Counted from the stretch's first letter, positions 11,173 to 23,149 are shown. The stretch: DNA of 64,000 bases from Chiua virens (GCA_019787685.1 JAHNUO010000014.1:248001-312000), one strand, 5' to 3'. Numbers and translations are program-made. The notes: a model not told the origin generated them from the sequence alone.

Positions 11173-12430
11173 TCAGGGCCTAAGATGAGTGTACCCGGGT
11201 AGTACCCGGGTATGACCACGCAGGTTCGGGATATTTCAGGATGAAGGCCATACCCGACCCGGGTATATGTCGCAGATTAACTGGGTAACCTGCAAGTAAC
11301 CTACTACTCTATGATGAAGTGAAGTTGTAATTAGTTGACATGAATGATATCAGTACCAGATCCAGCTTCCTCCGACTCTGCTTGCTTTCCATTTCCCTTC
11401 ACTCGACTTCCAACAATCTCTTCCACAAGGTTTTTGGGGAGCAATAGAGGGGAGCTTTGTTCCAGGGCGAAGCAACTCAACTTCCTCCTTATATTCAGGA
11501 TCGTTCACGATGTTGAAAGGCCGACTAGAACGAGCACAGCGGAGTGCGATTAATGCTCGATGCTTCGCTGGAGTATACTTTGATATGCTGCCAGTGATCG
11601 TTTGTTGTGCACCAATGCTTGTGCTACTATCTTCGACTCTGCGTCGCCGTGAGCACACTTCGATCTTTCGTTTGAGGTTCGTCATACCCTCACTTGTTGC
11701 CATCCGTGCCCGTACATGTTTGCAGCTTGCTGGATCGACTTTGCATGTGAAAATAAAATCAATATGACGTTGTTGGCCATCTGGGCCACTAATGCGAGCA
11801 ATAGTCGGTGGAAAATGCTTGTACAATGGCGAGGTCCATTTTCCAGTCGACTCTTCTGAATGCAAAGTAGTATGAATTAACTCAACAATTGATGACTCGG
11901 ATGGCGGCACTCAGGCTCACTAGGGATTGTCTCATCATCCCAGTCCCAAACGTCTTCATCGGGCAGTGTACCACATTTGGGCCGTTTTTGTGAGGGTGAC
12001 CGAAGAACGACAGAGCCCAAAGAATGCTTTCCCTTAGATCGGATGTGCTTTGATGGAGAGTCGGGTGGTGTACCCTCTGGCATGAAATCAGAACTGGTAG
12101 TATCGAAGCCATCCAAGCATCTGAAGCAGGAATTTATATTCGTCGAGCTGCAACATGGCGCAAATGGTGGCTCAGCGCTCAGCGCTCAGGAACTCAGTGC
12201 ATGTGGTCTCCATTCTGTCTTACGTCGTCTACATTCTTCACCCCTCAAGCTTACTCACACCAAACCCGCAGATATACCCGGGTAATGTACTCTTCCAGCT
12301 TGCAATGTCCAAACCCACCCGGGTTCATCACTCCCGGGTCACCCATACCCATTATGACCCGACCTGCCCTCAACCCGCAGGTTGACCACCCCAGGTTACC
12401 CGGGTACCCTCATACCCATCATAGGCCCAT
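11173..12430 (-). mobile_element. hAT element, non-autonomous (1,258 bp)
   Basis: The outer ends read gggcctaagatg and, from the other side, gggcctatgatg. Both subterminal regions are packed with tacccggg motifs in both orientations (11190-11290 and 12270-12415), which is typical of hAT ends that bind transposase. An 8-bp target duplication (catagaaa) flanks it. Inside, a - strand ORF matches only the N-terminal part of fungal hAT transposases; the catalytic and dimerisation regions are absent, so the copy cannot mobilise itself. Confidence 0.8.
11350..12116 (-). pseudogene. N-terminal remnant of hAT transposase
   Basis: The ORF 11350-11910 (186 codons) carries a BED-like zinc-finger region with Cys and His spacing (FTCKVDPASCKHVRAR... 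IEVCS) and then the linker typical of fungal hAT proteins (FNIVNDPEYKEEVELLRPG). It stops before the RNase-H-like catalytic core. An upstream frame (to 12116) is Ser/Pro/Asp rich and may be the extreme N-terminus. Confidence 0.65.
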
Positions 12431-12438
12431 CATAGAAA
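12431..12438. repeat. right target-site duplication (catagaaa)
   Basis: Matches 11165-11172 exactly. Confidence 0.8.
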
Positions 12439-13019
12439 GCATGCGAGCGTGGCACACGCCAAAAGTGCGATAAGCATCGCCAAACAACACGTGGCGGTAG
12501 GGGACATGGAGGGACATACCCGGGGTTGGGTCTGAAGAATAGCGTAGAGTGGATCCTGCATGCGGTATGTGCCTTTCTTGGCTGACACAGAGGGCGACTG
12601 GAAGGTTGCGGACAAGTGTTTGTTTACATCTGTTACATAAATTCCAAAGACTTTGATGCGAATGCGGTAACTAACATATCTTATTCTAGGCGTGCTTGAG
12701 GCGTGCAGTTTGACGGACTGCTGAATTATAATAAATGCCTGACCAATGTTGCACTCCTTCCGACCGCCTTCAACCATCCAAGTCCTGACAGCGGCCAAAT
12801 AAAGGCAAACTGCTGAGAATGTTGATGCGGCAACGACAAAGAAGGTAAATAAGCTGGATCAAATTCCTACCCTGGATCCGGGCCTTGACGCTCACCACAC
12901 CTACTTTCTTGGCTGTCATTCCAATGCCCTGGTTCTCCCCTCGCAGTTGGACATGGTCACCACCCTCACATCCACCTCAATTCCCCTCACAAACATATTT
13001 GTACACATAGAATAGTACC

Positions 13020-14540
13020 ATATCTGGCGACGCTAGGTGATGCCGAGTCTGAAGCTGAAGGATTGACGAAGATTTGCAGAGGAGGGTGTAGAGAGCGTGT
13101 GTTACACCGCCAAGAGCGCAATCTGGTGAGCCACTCGAGAGGAACAAAGAGCATAACTTTGTGACGTACCTCTACATCGATACCCAATCGCAGATAAGCA
13201 CGAGTGCGCGGCGAGTCGATTATACGAAGGAAGGTAGCTGCAAGGATGGGCCTGATCTCGACTGGGCCCTCACCGAGAGCGTGAAGGAGAAACCGGATGC
13301 CGCCTGCCCTTGCAACCAGATCGATATCAAGCAAACCTATTGACGAGGATACAGTCAGGGCGTGACAATAACTCACTTACAATCTCTACGAACTCATCTC
13401 GGCCAACGTTTGAACGCATATCTGCCTAAATGGATCCTCTGCGTGCTCAGCAACAGCGACGAACGCTCGCATGATTGGCTCGGACAATGGGATCCAACTC
13501 GAGCCGGCGTTTCCTCGTCTGTCACGTTTTTCGGATACGACATCGACTACGGTACGAATGAACTTGATGACCTGTTCTCTCTCAACAGCATGTTTGTTGT
13601 CGCGCGCCAGTGACCTATGGAAAGTTCACATACAATTCTGAGTTAAAAGTGAGCTGCATCACTTTACTATGAACCATTCCAAGGACTGTCGATGCAACTC
13701 TTCTACCGACGCGAAGTCAACCAGTGAGTGACGAATGAGTCTGTATGCAGCCGCGCGACAGTGTTTTGAAGCCCTGTCTGAGAGAGATGATATCACACTG
13801 CACAACTTGTCAGCTGTCATACCAGTGATGCAGGTGGCAACGGGACTGACGCTTGAACAAGCTCGCTCATGCTTAGCTCGTAGCGGACACGAAGGTTACG
13901 TCGGAGAAGGTTGACGAACTTGTTCATGATGTCTATACGCGATTTATCGAGATCAGAATTCGTTAGGCCGGTAGGACTGCTGGACGACGATTACGGCGCT
14001 GGACTGGCCGAACTAGCACGAGAAGTCGTCGCGAATGACTTGAGATAAGAAATCGCCTGGTTCAACACGGTACGAAAGTCATCTGATAGAGCCTTTAGTC
14101 GGGGCACGCCACATAATCAAGATGTTAGTACCTCGATCCCTGTCATCGCTGCCCGCCCTGAAGCGAACGGTGGATAGCGGCGCTTGTCCAGCGAACCTGC
14201 GTTTGGTCGCAGGCATGCCATTCCTTCTTCGTTTGCCACAGGACGTTTCTTGAGAGACAGTGGGCATTTGGAGAGGATGCGTGACTAAAGTCCTTACCCA
14301 GTTCGATCTTCTTGGTGAGTAATTCTATCTCATTTGTCGCCATCTCCAATTCAGACTCGACTTGGATACGCATCGTGTCCTTTGTAGGTGCCAGTGAATA
14401 TGGTTCGCGGTGACACCCTAAGGAGTACCTACTGTAATCGAGAGCTTGAGAAACTTCTCTGCACCCTCCTTGGTGCGGTTCTCTCTCTCCAGGAGAGTTG
14501 TGAATGCTTCCAGCTGGGACTCTGCTCATCACACGCTCGT
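13020..14540 (-). pseudogene. Rictor/Tsc11 (TORC2 subunit) N-terminal fragment
   Basis: Rictor is the scaffold subunit of TOR complex 2. Right to left: a heptad-rich segment (QLEAFTTLLERENRTKEGAE, about 14450-14520; then ELEMATNEIELLTKKIEL, about 14310-14370) resembling the coiled-coil start of fungal Rictor; a block FVNLLRRNLRVRYELSMSEL (about 13900); EREQVIKFIRT and VAVAEHAEDPFRQICVQTLAE (13410-13600); and DLVARAGGIRFLLHALGEGP with IDSPRTRAYLR (13190-13330), a characteristic Rictor N-terminal motif. Stops and frame changes separate the blocks (a stop follows the QTLAEM block near 13385). Everything C-terminal to about residue 400 of a protein normally well over 1,000 residues is missing. 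Confidence 0.6.
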
Positions 14541-14544
14541 GTTA

Positions 14545-15516
14545 TATGGGGTATGTGTGCGTACTGACCGTCAGATGGTCTGTTGGAGCTGTCTGTATCA
14601 TGAGACGCGCTATTGGAAGTGAATGTCGTTGACTGAGAAGAGAAGGAGACATTAGAGTGATGAGCAGGCGCGACTCCGGACGAATCATGGCTATCCGAAT
14701 TGTTTCCTGGCGTGATACACCGTGACACTGGGTCAGTTTCCCCGTAAAATTCCTTGCCCTAAAGTTCCCACGGACGAAGACGACAATGCCGCCGCCACAA
14801 CCACCAGCAGTGACTAGTGACGTAGCATGACCACCACCGATGTTGTCGTTGACTCGGCCGTGAAATCATCAGCATGGCACCTCGATTCTCGTGCTGCTCA
14901 CTTCCAGGGCACTTCAAGTGAGTGTGGATGTCGTGTAATATGGCCGTTTCGCCCCTTGGGTCATATTTCGACTCTGGTCATCCTCTGGGTGAGTTTTACT
15001 CTACCATTCGCTTCCTGTGCTGTTGCTAACGTTCTAACATGTTTTGCATCGTCTTAGGATGTATTTTGGTGTGCTTCACCTTGCACTCACTCATTGCGAT
15101 CTTTCACGGCCCGGGCCCCATACTGCTCCACACCTCTCCTTCGTGTCATTCACAATCCATGTCGCCCCACAACGCGACGACAACAGCGGCCTCACGATGA
15201 TATCACGACAACGACGCAACATGACGAGAACGAGATGACAGCGTGTTGCATCGTCCACGTGTCGCGTTTGTCTCAACACTGAGGAGAGGAGGGGGGGGAC
15301 GCAACTCACCGGGAGACACGACCGGTGACTCCGAGCAAGGAGCAGGTGAGGTGTAGGAGGGAATGCAATCACGGTGTAAGTAGTAAGTAGCAATGCTTTG
15401 ATCGCGTGGCTGACAGCATTGACACCGCCGAATCCAAACTGCAACAGTAAAGTTTAAGCCACAAACTTTGCAGTTGACACCAACCAACGCACACCGCGCT
15501 CGACAAACGCCTCAAG
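14545..15516. other. no clear gene; ACG/ACA-rich low complexity
   Basis: Stretches such as 14770-14820 and 15170-15240 are rich in cgacaacgacg-type triplets like those at 24590-24730. Open frames here are short and unconvincing. The last 60 bp (15455-15516) look like the leader of the RPL17 fragment. Confidence 0.45.
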
Positions 15517-15690
15517 ATGGGTACGTTCTTGGACGTCATGCTACCGTGCATTCCTCACCATATGTTCGTCCAGTTCGCTACGCCGCTGCCGCCCTCGCTA
15601 CCAACCCCGAAAAAAGTCGGTTTTCAGCTGAAGTCACTGCGTTGATCTGACCACTTTCTGACAGTCGCACGCGCCCGCGGTAGAAACAGC
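15517..15690 (+). pseudogene. ribosomal protein L17 (uL22) 5' fragment
   Basis: ATGG at 15517-15520 is followed by an intron (GTACG...CCAG, 15521-15573) and then an exon that completes MVRYAAAALATNPEKS, the N-terminus of eukaryotic ribosomal protein uL22. A second intron-like segment leads to 15665, where the next residues ARARG appear in a shifted frame (gcacgcgcccgcggt). Homology then stops abruptly near 15690, and the remaining 85% of the protein is absent. Introns are retained, so this is a DNA-level fragment and not a retrocopy. The sequence just before the ATG (caaccaacgcacaccgc) looks like a normal 5' leader. Confidence 0.7.
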
Positions 15691-17429
15691 CAGTAATTTG
15701 GACGAACGGCGCAGGGAGGAGGGTGTCACAGGGCCAGAAAGGTGATGAGATGAGTGGAGGAAAACAGAAAGAGGGTTTAATGACCTGGAGACTGATGAGG
15801 AAGGGCAGGGAGGGGAGGGGACAGCAGCACTTGGTGCAAGCACGTTCGAATTTTCGTAAGAGCCTATGGTTGTAAGCGATATAATTCCAGATTTTCAAAC
15901 AAATACAAGTACAAAGTATTAATAGGTCCTGCTCGGCTAAATATGCAAGTACGAAACGTTCGTACTTGCTTGCGTTGGCAGGCTAGGATCCCACCAAAGC
16001 CAGCAGGTTGAACAGGCGTTGAAACTGCAGAGCCTCGTAAGCCAAATGTAGCTATTTCATCGAACCGGGTAAATACGCAGCTTGGTTCTGTCATGCCCTC
16101 GAGCATTTGTGAAGCCCCTTGCTTTGGATCACGGCGAATGGGAGTTCTGGTGGGCGGTCTCTCTCCGTTTGCTCTTCCCGCTCGGGCTGACATTCTGGCG
16201 TATTCGCCGTTGCCTTAAGCCTGTTCCTAAGGTCCTAGTCATGCCTGCATCGCCTACGAGCACGCTTTGTCACTACGCTCGCCAGTGCCGTGCATTCGTG
16301 GTGGGGGTTGTTACACGTCTTCGTGCTCGGCCGTTTTGACTTGGGCTCGGTCTGGAGGTTTGTAGGATGGTGGAAATGGTTGCTGGTGACTGCATGACAC
16401 TAAGGAGCATCCAAAGAAGCTGCAGAACGTATCAGAGCATGTTAGTAAAGGACTACAGAAAATAGTTGAAGAAAACGCGCCACAAAGCTTGAGACGAGCT
16501 GGCCATGCCGAAAGCTGATGCAGATGCGTCGCCAGCATTGAGGATCCTCGTGACAGGTTGAAGAAGCCATCAGAAGCGCTAGAACGGGTCAGGAAACGGT
16601 CGAAGGATGTGAATGAGGCAAACTCGTCAGACAGCTCCAGGCGACCCAAGCCACCCAGCAAGCGCATCAGCGGCGTGCGCAAAGTCGAGATACTGCTCCA
16701 GGAGGGTCGATGGGCGAGCGAGTCACAACAAGAAGTGCCGAGAGCGAACTGAAGCACCAGAAGAATGCTGAAGGTGACCGGAACGATGGACTACGCACAC
16801 AGTCCACTACACGCGTCACACATCCCAAGCAACATGCCAACCCACCGCGATGTCAAGGACAGACGGAGCCGCGACCTAGAGCGTCAGTGTGGTTTGACGT
16901 ACCACGTCCATACGGCCGTATCAAGGCCAGTCCAGGCGAGTCGACAACATCCATAATCAACCTCTGTCCATGCATGCCGCATCCGAGTCACCACCCACAT
17001 GTCTCTCGTCCAAGAAGAATATAAACATCGGCGTCGCCGTGACAGCCAAGGTGACGTTGGAATCTGAAGGCTGAGGGTTACTGGTCCTGTAGTACTGAAT
17101 TAAATGGACTATTAGTTGCACCTCACACACGGAAAGAGAAAACATGAGCTCGCTGTGCAAAGCCGGGATTCCCTCCCAACGCTTGGCCATTCGGTTGCCG
17201 CACATCCCCCGACCGGTCCCGGTCATTCACGGCCTGTAGCACGCCCGAACCGCGCCCTGCCAGTGGTTGTCGCGTGGCCCCTTAGCCTGCTGCTGGCCCA
17301 ACTTCAGATTGCTTACCGGGTTACAGATGCTCATGTCGGAAAACAAACATGTGATGCGTGGCGATTATCGTGACTTACATGTTCGCTCACTCTCTTTCCT
17401 CACCCTGGATCACCCGTTCTTCCTTCGAC
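15691..17429. other. long gene-poor stretch
   Basis: Overlapping ORFs of 60-150 codons on both strands (for example 16311-16757 - and 16558-16752 +) show no family similarity and no consistent splice structure. The + strand reading at 16560-16750 is Lys/Arg/Ser rich. Nothing can be assigned. Confidence 0.4.
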
Positions 17430-19790
17430 ATGCCCAACTCTCACCAGGTCCAGCCTGTCGTCCGACGCCAGTCGACTACCACATCCAGCACACAACTTGA
17501 ACACGCTCCTCAGCTCGAGTTCGCCAGCGATTCCACTCCAGCCAAAAAGAAGTTTGGTTCAAACTTGGCTTACACCTCTACTCCTCAGGATTACGAAACA
17601 GCCCGCGAACACCTTAGCGACGAGATGGAAGGTCGCTGGGTCGGTGCGATGCCCGTCAAGGAATTCCTCAATATATTCCTCTCTACTGCCAGTGCACCGT
17701 TACCAGAAATCCCCGAGAATCCATTCCAGGAAGTCCAGGAGAATGGGTCGGATAGTGGCCGTTATGCACCATTTGTAAGTAGCGCAGCCCTCTACAGATG
17801 ATCTCACGGTGTGACAGTCGCCCTCTTCCAGATCGACGCGATTCAACAATGGATGCCACGTCTTGAAGCGGTAAACACGAGCAACAGAGAGGACACGTCG
17901 AACAAGCTAAAGCTTAGAACAGATATATCCATCTACAATCGCGACCAACCAATCCCAGACAGGACTAATTTCTCCCAAATGGAGCTTTGGATAGAGTTTA
18001 AGAACAACGATGGTGCTGCTTTCCAGGATCCTTCAGATATCACAGAGGAATCGTGTCGCTCCGCGATCAAGTCAGGCTCGTTCACCCCGGCTACAAAGGA
18101 GGGAAGGTCGATCCGAGGCCAACTGTCGCATTATGCTGGCGCTCTGCACAGTGTGCAATTCCGCAACTTCTCATTCTCGATGCTAGTCGAAACATAGGAT
18201 GCTCGGTTCCTGCCATGGGACCCATCGGGCGTTATTGTGACCGCTGCCTTTAACTACCGTGCACAGCCCAGGCTTATGGCCGAATTTTTGTGGCAGTTTG
18301 ACCACCTTTCTGCCGTGGAGCGTGGCCACGACCCCACCGTCCAGCCAGCGGAAATTGTGCCTGATCTCGCCGTGCGCGTGAGGCAAAAACTGGGGATCAA
18401 GAGCAATGATATGGCGCTGTACAGATACGAGTTACCTGGCATGTCTGGTTTAGGCTATGCATATAGTCCTAAGCCGTCAACGCAAAATCGGTTGCCCGTC
18501 TGCCGGCGCACTCGAAGCCTCCCCGTAGTCTGGGTTCCAGCCCAGGACAATATCGTGAAGGAAGGACCGTGGCATCAAGAACAAATCATCTACATGAAGG
18601 ACATCAAGGTGATGCCTGAACATGAGATCTACAAGATCCTGCACTCTCATGGGACTCCCAACATCCCCGAGCATGTCGCTGGTGGAAAGACACGAACACA
18701 AGAGTTTGGGAATGCTCCATGGCTATGCGTAAAGCTCCGGATCTCGCCATACCAGCACTGCCGGCTATTCCGTGGGGTTGTCGGCCGAGCACTTTACAAA
18801 TTTGTTTGCACAAAAGAACTGGTTACTGGCGTCTTTGACGCACTTCAAGGTACAGTTCCTGCATATTTTGACTGAGATTTCTAACAAACCATGATACAGC
18901 CCACTCGCACGCATTCGAAAAGGCAAAGATTTTACATCGCGATATAAGCGCGGGGAACATCATATTGACAGACGAGGGCCGGGGTCTATTGATTGATTGG
19001 GAGCTGGGGAAACTGGTGGATGACGTTGGAAGCAGACGCCCTGATCGCGCTGTAAGCCATCCGGCGCCATGCTATTATTTCATGCATTGATCGCCTTCAA
19101 CTCAACCAGGGCACATGGCAGTTCATGTCTGCCAACCTCCTTAAGAACCTTGGCAAGATGCACGAGTTTGCGGATGATCTCGAGTCGTTCCTTCATGTCC
19201 TTGCATGGATTACTCTGCGTTACGTGCCTGCTGGTGACACATATTCGGCTGGCAATCGGGATTATGACCTCGCCATGTTTGATGAGGTGTGTTCGAACCT
19301 AGGACATTTCGAATCTGGTGGTCGCGCCAAGGCCAAGGACTTTGCTGCGGGCACTTATCCATCGGAGGACTTCGCACCCAGAATATCCACCCCGCTTCTG
19401 AAGCTTCTTGCAATCCTACGCAAGCCTTTCAAGTCGTTTTACGGGCAACCTCCAAGTGATGAAGATCGAAAAAAGATCGACATTCCACGGGAGCAGCAGG
19501 ACGACAAGCTCATCGCGTTACGCGTCATCATTTCTGAGTATGACGAGGATATTGAGTCTCTCAAAATGGCTCGCTCGTTCCTTGACGAGATGAGATGCGC
19601 CTTGGACAAGGAGGCGTGGCCTATGGACGACAAGGCAGGCGACAATCTACCGGGTAGTTTCACCACGACGAAAAAAATTCGGGTAAAGACGACCCAGCGT
19701 GGGACTAACCATTTGGCGAACTCGAAAGGGTCATCGTCGAGGGGCTCGAAGCGTCGTTGCACACCTGCTGCATCTGAAGCTCACGCATGA
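17430..19790 (+). pseudogene. FunK1 fungal protein kinase with one nonsense codon
   Basis: Four exons with canonical junctions: 17430-17774, 17832-18849, 18900-19051 and 19110-19790 (732 codons including the final stop). FunK1 kinases are an expanded, largely uncharacterised family of Agaricomycete kinases. Seen: the N-terminal FunK1 region (IDAIQQWMPRL; SHYAGALHSVQFRNFSF; RFLPWDPSGVIVTAAFNY), the catalytic loop LHRDISAGNIIL in exon 3, and LIDWELGK in the DFG position (DW in place of DF is usual here). The C-terminal tail is basic (GSKRRC). The only defect is an in-frame TAG at 18195-18197 (codon 237), just before DARFLPWD, where the family reads through. Length is otherwise normal. The start could instead be the in-frame ATG at 17358. 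Confidence 0.85.
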
Positions 19791-20985
19791 TACCTGCAGC
19801 CGTTGTACTTGTGGTTTTCAACAATAGACTGCTATGTACAATGTGACTGAAAGTCTTATTCCGACGTGAGAAAGCTCAAAGTGTCAGGAATCTGAGGAAC
19901 ACAGATGTGCAGGGGATTTGAAGTCCATGCAATGGTTCTAGCTAGTCTAATGAGATCTACAATAAATGCTGATAAAGCATGCTCCGAATAATGACTTGCC
20001 AGTGGCTTACTAGTATTTTGAGACACTCGACACACTGATAATTGGCGTCAGCCTCAGAGTGTCTGGGTTTCACAATGTTAATATGACTTACGGAAGACTG
20101 CGATGACCTTCCCCTCCATCCATCGCTACAACGATAACCTGCGTCCCCGGTACTGACAATTAGTCACAGATACTGCGCATATTGGAGCAAACAGCTCACA
20201 TCGGCAAGGCGACTCGTGGATTGTACAGTACCATACTTTATTTCACCACAGGCCGTCCAGAAGAAAAATCGCGTGCCGTTCTATCTTGTAGGTCAACAGC
20301 ATTCAAAGGAGCCAAGTGGTACTCACAGGGAACGCATTCATAGCCATAAATAATAGTAGGCAGGGAACTGCAGGTTTCGAAGGTCGTTGGGTGCCATTTG
20401 CCAGCGGGTTGCACTCTTTATAAACCTGTGGAGTAAATGTTTGACTGAGATGCGCCGCTGAATCTCGCCTCAGAGGTTACTTCAAGTTCCCAATGGAGAG
20501 CACAGCTGTAATGACTCGTTACTTTTAGCCGGCGAGCAATTGCAATTACTCAATTATGTATTCAAATAGGTGTCATGCACGGCTAACGGCTCGATGTGCG
20601 ACACTGCGTGTTTGAGATCATTGAACCTGTACTGTAAATCAAATGGATTATGTGTTGTGAAAATAATGAACTGGTCGAGGCAGCACGGCCATCACGAGAG
20701 GACGTAATAGTGTTGGAGCCAAGGACTCTAGTGCTCACGAGTGTGTACCCTGTGATAAGTTGAAGCAAACGATCCTTAGGGTGTAACGTGCAGCATATGT
20801 AGGTTTACGCACACGTTTCTGTCTTCCATCAGCCACAGCCTCTGTTCCCAATGTTAAAGTTTCTTAGCGGAGCTCTGTAGCTACAAAATGGACCATAGTG
20901 GTATCAAGACAATCTTGCAGTCAGTTAACGTAACCGCGCCACTCAATCAAAGGTACATGGTGGAAAGGGGCAAGCATTTCTGTTT
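19791..20985 (-). other. mostly non-coding; possible small spliced gene at 20090-20400
   Basis: On the - strand, short exons with plausible GT/AG borders read MAMNAFP (20340), GTRFFFWTACGEIKYGTVQS (20220-20290) and GTQVIVVAMDGGEGHRSLP (20100-20150). This resembles a small fungal protein but no family is assigned. The rest of the stretch shows no coding signal. Confidence 0.25.
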
Positions 20986-21117
20986 ACAGACATGCACCCT
21001 ACTTTCATAAGATCAGCACCTGCCAATCCTGTTCACTTACCAGCTTGCAACTGTTCTTTTTCATCTCCGTTGCAACGACTGCACCATATTGAGAGTTCAA
21101 TTTGGATCGCCAATCTT

Positions 21118-21435
21118 AGGTGCCCCCTGCACCTGCGCACGGGGGTCGAGCTCGTCCAGGGGCCTCGGCTGGATTCTCGGCACCGGGGACATACGCATTG
21201 ACCTCAGTGCGCACGCAGATTTTGAGGTCCTCGTCTTCTATCATGCCGAGGTTGAAAATACGGTACCGGTTGGTACCCACACGACGCAGGTGGTTTGGTT
21301 TCCTCTGGACTGCAGAACAGGTTCGGGTGGGCAAAGTCTGCAGTGGCGTTTTCTTGAACCGACTGGGATCCGAGATTCTGGTTGATGTAGTAGCTTGCTG
21401 GCATTGGAGGCGTTTTCGGAGGCGTTTTCGTCACG
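21118..21435 (-). pseudogene. eIF3 subunit D, C-terminal fragment
   Basis: Two overlapping - strand frames together give conserved eIF3d blocks. ASYYINQNLGSQSVQENAT and HPNLFCSPEETKPPASCGY come first; RYRIFNLG and DEDLKICVRTEVNAYVPG follow in another frame, with the frame change at about 21268-21280 between CGY and RYR. eIF3d is the cap-binding subunit of translation initiation factor 3. The fragment ends after Ala/Gly/Pro-rich residues near 21118 without the conserved C-terminus. Confidence 0.6.
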
Positions 21436-21597
21436 GTGACCGTGTCGAACAGGCCGTGACGTCACTGACTCATTTCATTTATCAAAAAAAAGAGGTTGTT
21501 GCCCTCACAAAGGATGACATTGTAGCATTGACTGTTATTTCTCGCTACAAGCTACATAAGCTACATAATTTTTTTTTTCATTGAGTAACTGAGCGGC

Positions 21598-21900
21598 GCA
21601 TAGTACATACCTGTTGAATGACTGGGTTATCTTCATGATCAGTAGTAGCATTGAATTTGATGCCATCCACGAGCTGAAGAGGTCATTTGGTTTTGGTCGT
21701 CGCACGATTATCATATTTACGCGTCCAACGTATGTATCGCTGAGTGACCACTTGAACTTCGGGACTGTACAATAGCGGCTGACTAACATATATTCTGCGT
21801 TATCCACGTCCAACTTGCAAAGCCTGAGCTTGGCCAGGCGATAGAACTCAATCTCTTCCAACATTGCCCACTGGTAACATGCAGCGACAGAAGATTCACG
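21598..21900 (-). pseudogene. eIF3 subunit D, N-terminal/middle fragment
   Basis: MLEEIEFYRLAKLRL (21815-21864) is a signature eIF3d segment. Further left, RATTKTK-stop-PLQLVDGIKF and NATTDHEDNPVIQQ (21605-21700) continue the family in another frame with an internal TGA. A donor-like GTATGT follows at about 21603. Between this fragment and the one at 21118-21435 the central part of eIF3d is missing, so this is a broken, internally deleted copy. Confidence 0.65.
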
Positions 21901-22400
21901 AGTGTGATTGATCTGCGAAGAAAAAATCAGCGATGCCAGATATCCGTGCTATTCTCCCAAGTCCGATCATTCATCTCAGACTCTCAGGTCCTGCCAGTGA
22001 ACGCGTGCGAGGAGCCTCGTGGCTAATCAGGTCATTTGAACTTTATTATTCTAAGCGTTATGACTGATGAAAGCACCAGCATTAATATTCCTGAAGCTGG
22101 GCCAAGCAGGCGACGCCACTTCAAGTTCTTCCATCCAATACCAATGTCGTTAGATGGACAACAAACCAGTCATCCCGTCGCGGTGGAAAGCCATACATCT
22201 CGGACATCATCGCGGAGGGAAAAACGTAGCTGTACATACGAGTATACATCCTGTACCATGAGATAATATGATGTCCAATTTCGCAGGGCGTGGTCTAAAT
22301 CAGATCCACGAATGAGCCAGTAATCACAAGTTTCACAACGAAGAACGGTTTCCAGAGCCCAGCTCAAACGTCGCTCACTAGCTCTCTAGGAGCTATGGTC
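21901..22400. other. no clear gene
   Basis: A + strand frame at 22060-22266 (Ser/Thr/Arg rich, start MTDESTSINIPEAGPS) could be a short hypothetical exon, but nothing supports it beyond being open. Confidence 0.3.
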
Positions 22401-22416
22401 TTCTCTGTCGAAGAAT

Positions 22417-22890
22417 CTAGACCATCCCTTCCGAGTCACCAATCCCATCAAGCATCCGGGTCACAAAAAGGCACATGATGACGAGCAAGACGATAATCAA
22501 ATATTCAACGCCAAGGGTCGCACGTTCCTTTGAACCAAAGAGCTGTATCGGAGCAGAAATGACGTACGACCAGATGAGGCTCGCCATTGGAAGACTGTGC
22601 GTGATGGGCAAGACACGACATTCCGAACCTGATTCGACTGAGAACATGCATGGCTTTCCCCTGTAACGATTGGCGTGAATGTCCCGACTAAGCAAATGGG
22701 GTCTTCGTCATGGAGACGTACCGCAGGAACAGCACGCGCCAGTCCTGGATTACCGTACGCATTCAGCGAGGTAAACGAGAATAAAATGGAGGCAACTGTT
22801 GCGACTATTGAGCAATAGATGATTGCACTTGCACCATGTTCCTGACTGATAACAACAGTGAGCCGTAAGAGTTCTTATCCTGAAGGTAAG
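22417..22890 (-). CDS. possible multi-pass membrane protein, exons uncertain
   Basis: The - strand frames contain two or three hydrophobic runs: AIIYCSIVATVASILFSF (about 22800-22850), SLIWSYVISAPIQLFG (about 22540-22590) and EYLIIVLLVIMCLFVTRML (about 22450-22510). Plausible introns separate them. The family is not recognised, the exon borders are approximate and a true start was not found. Confidence 0.35.
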
Positions 22891-23149
22891 ATAGACTCAC
22901 AAAGATGGTATACCAGCCCCACTCACTCCATCAGGAAAAAGCCCACCCCATAAATAATGTATAATTATGCATAATAATGAAGTTTATGAGAATTATGCAT
23001 AAAATGCACAGGTCCCCATAAAAACCTGCATGTGGTATACACGTTATGGTGATGTTATATATGTAGATTATACTGGATTATGCAGATTATGCAGATTTAT
23101 GTCTACTATGCTAGTGATCATGATACATGATGTATCATACAATGGTCAT

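Larger units (their letters stand above)
10855..12798 (-). pseudogene. single-membrane-segment ORF split by a hAT element
   Basis: Two - strand frames (12431-12798 and 10855-11164) flank the hAT element. Removing the element plus one 8-bp target copy (1,266 bp, divisible by 3) joins them in frame with no stop, giving about 225 codons. The join falls within a hydrophobic run (ALLACATLACFLCAYWL) that would be one membrane helix. The family is not recognised. Downstream of the helix a second frame (about 10700-11050, containing TYLAYLPHSAFHNRR) also looks coding, so a further frame change is likely. Confidence 0.5.

Noticed and set aside
15180..15250. Possible microsatellite-based regulatory element (acgacg triplets)
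   Set aside because: Only composition supports it; no conserved site or gene start next to it.
16311..16757. 148-codon - strand ORF and its + strand partner at 16558-16752
   Set aside because: Both strands are open, neither shows a family motif or splice site support.
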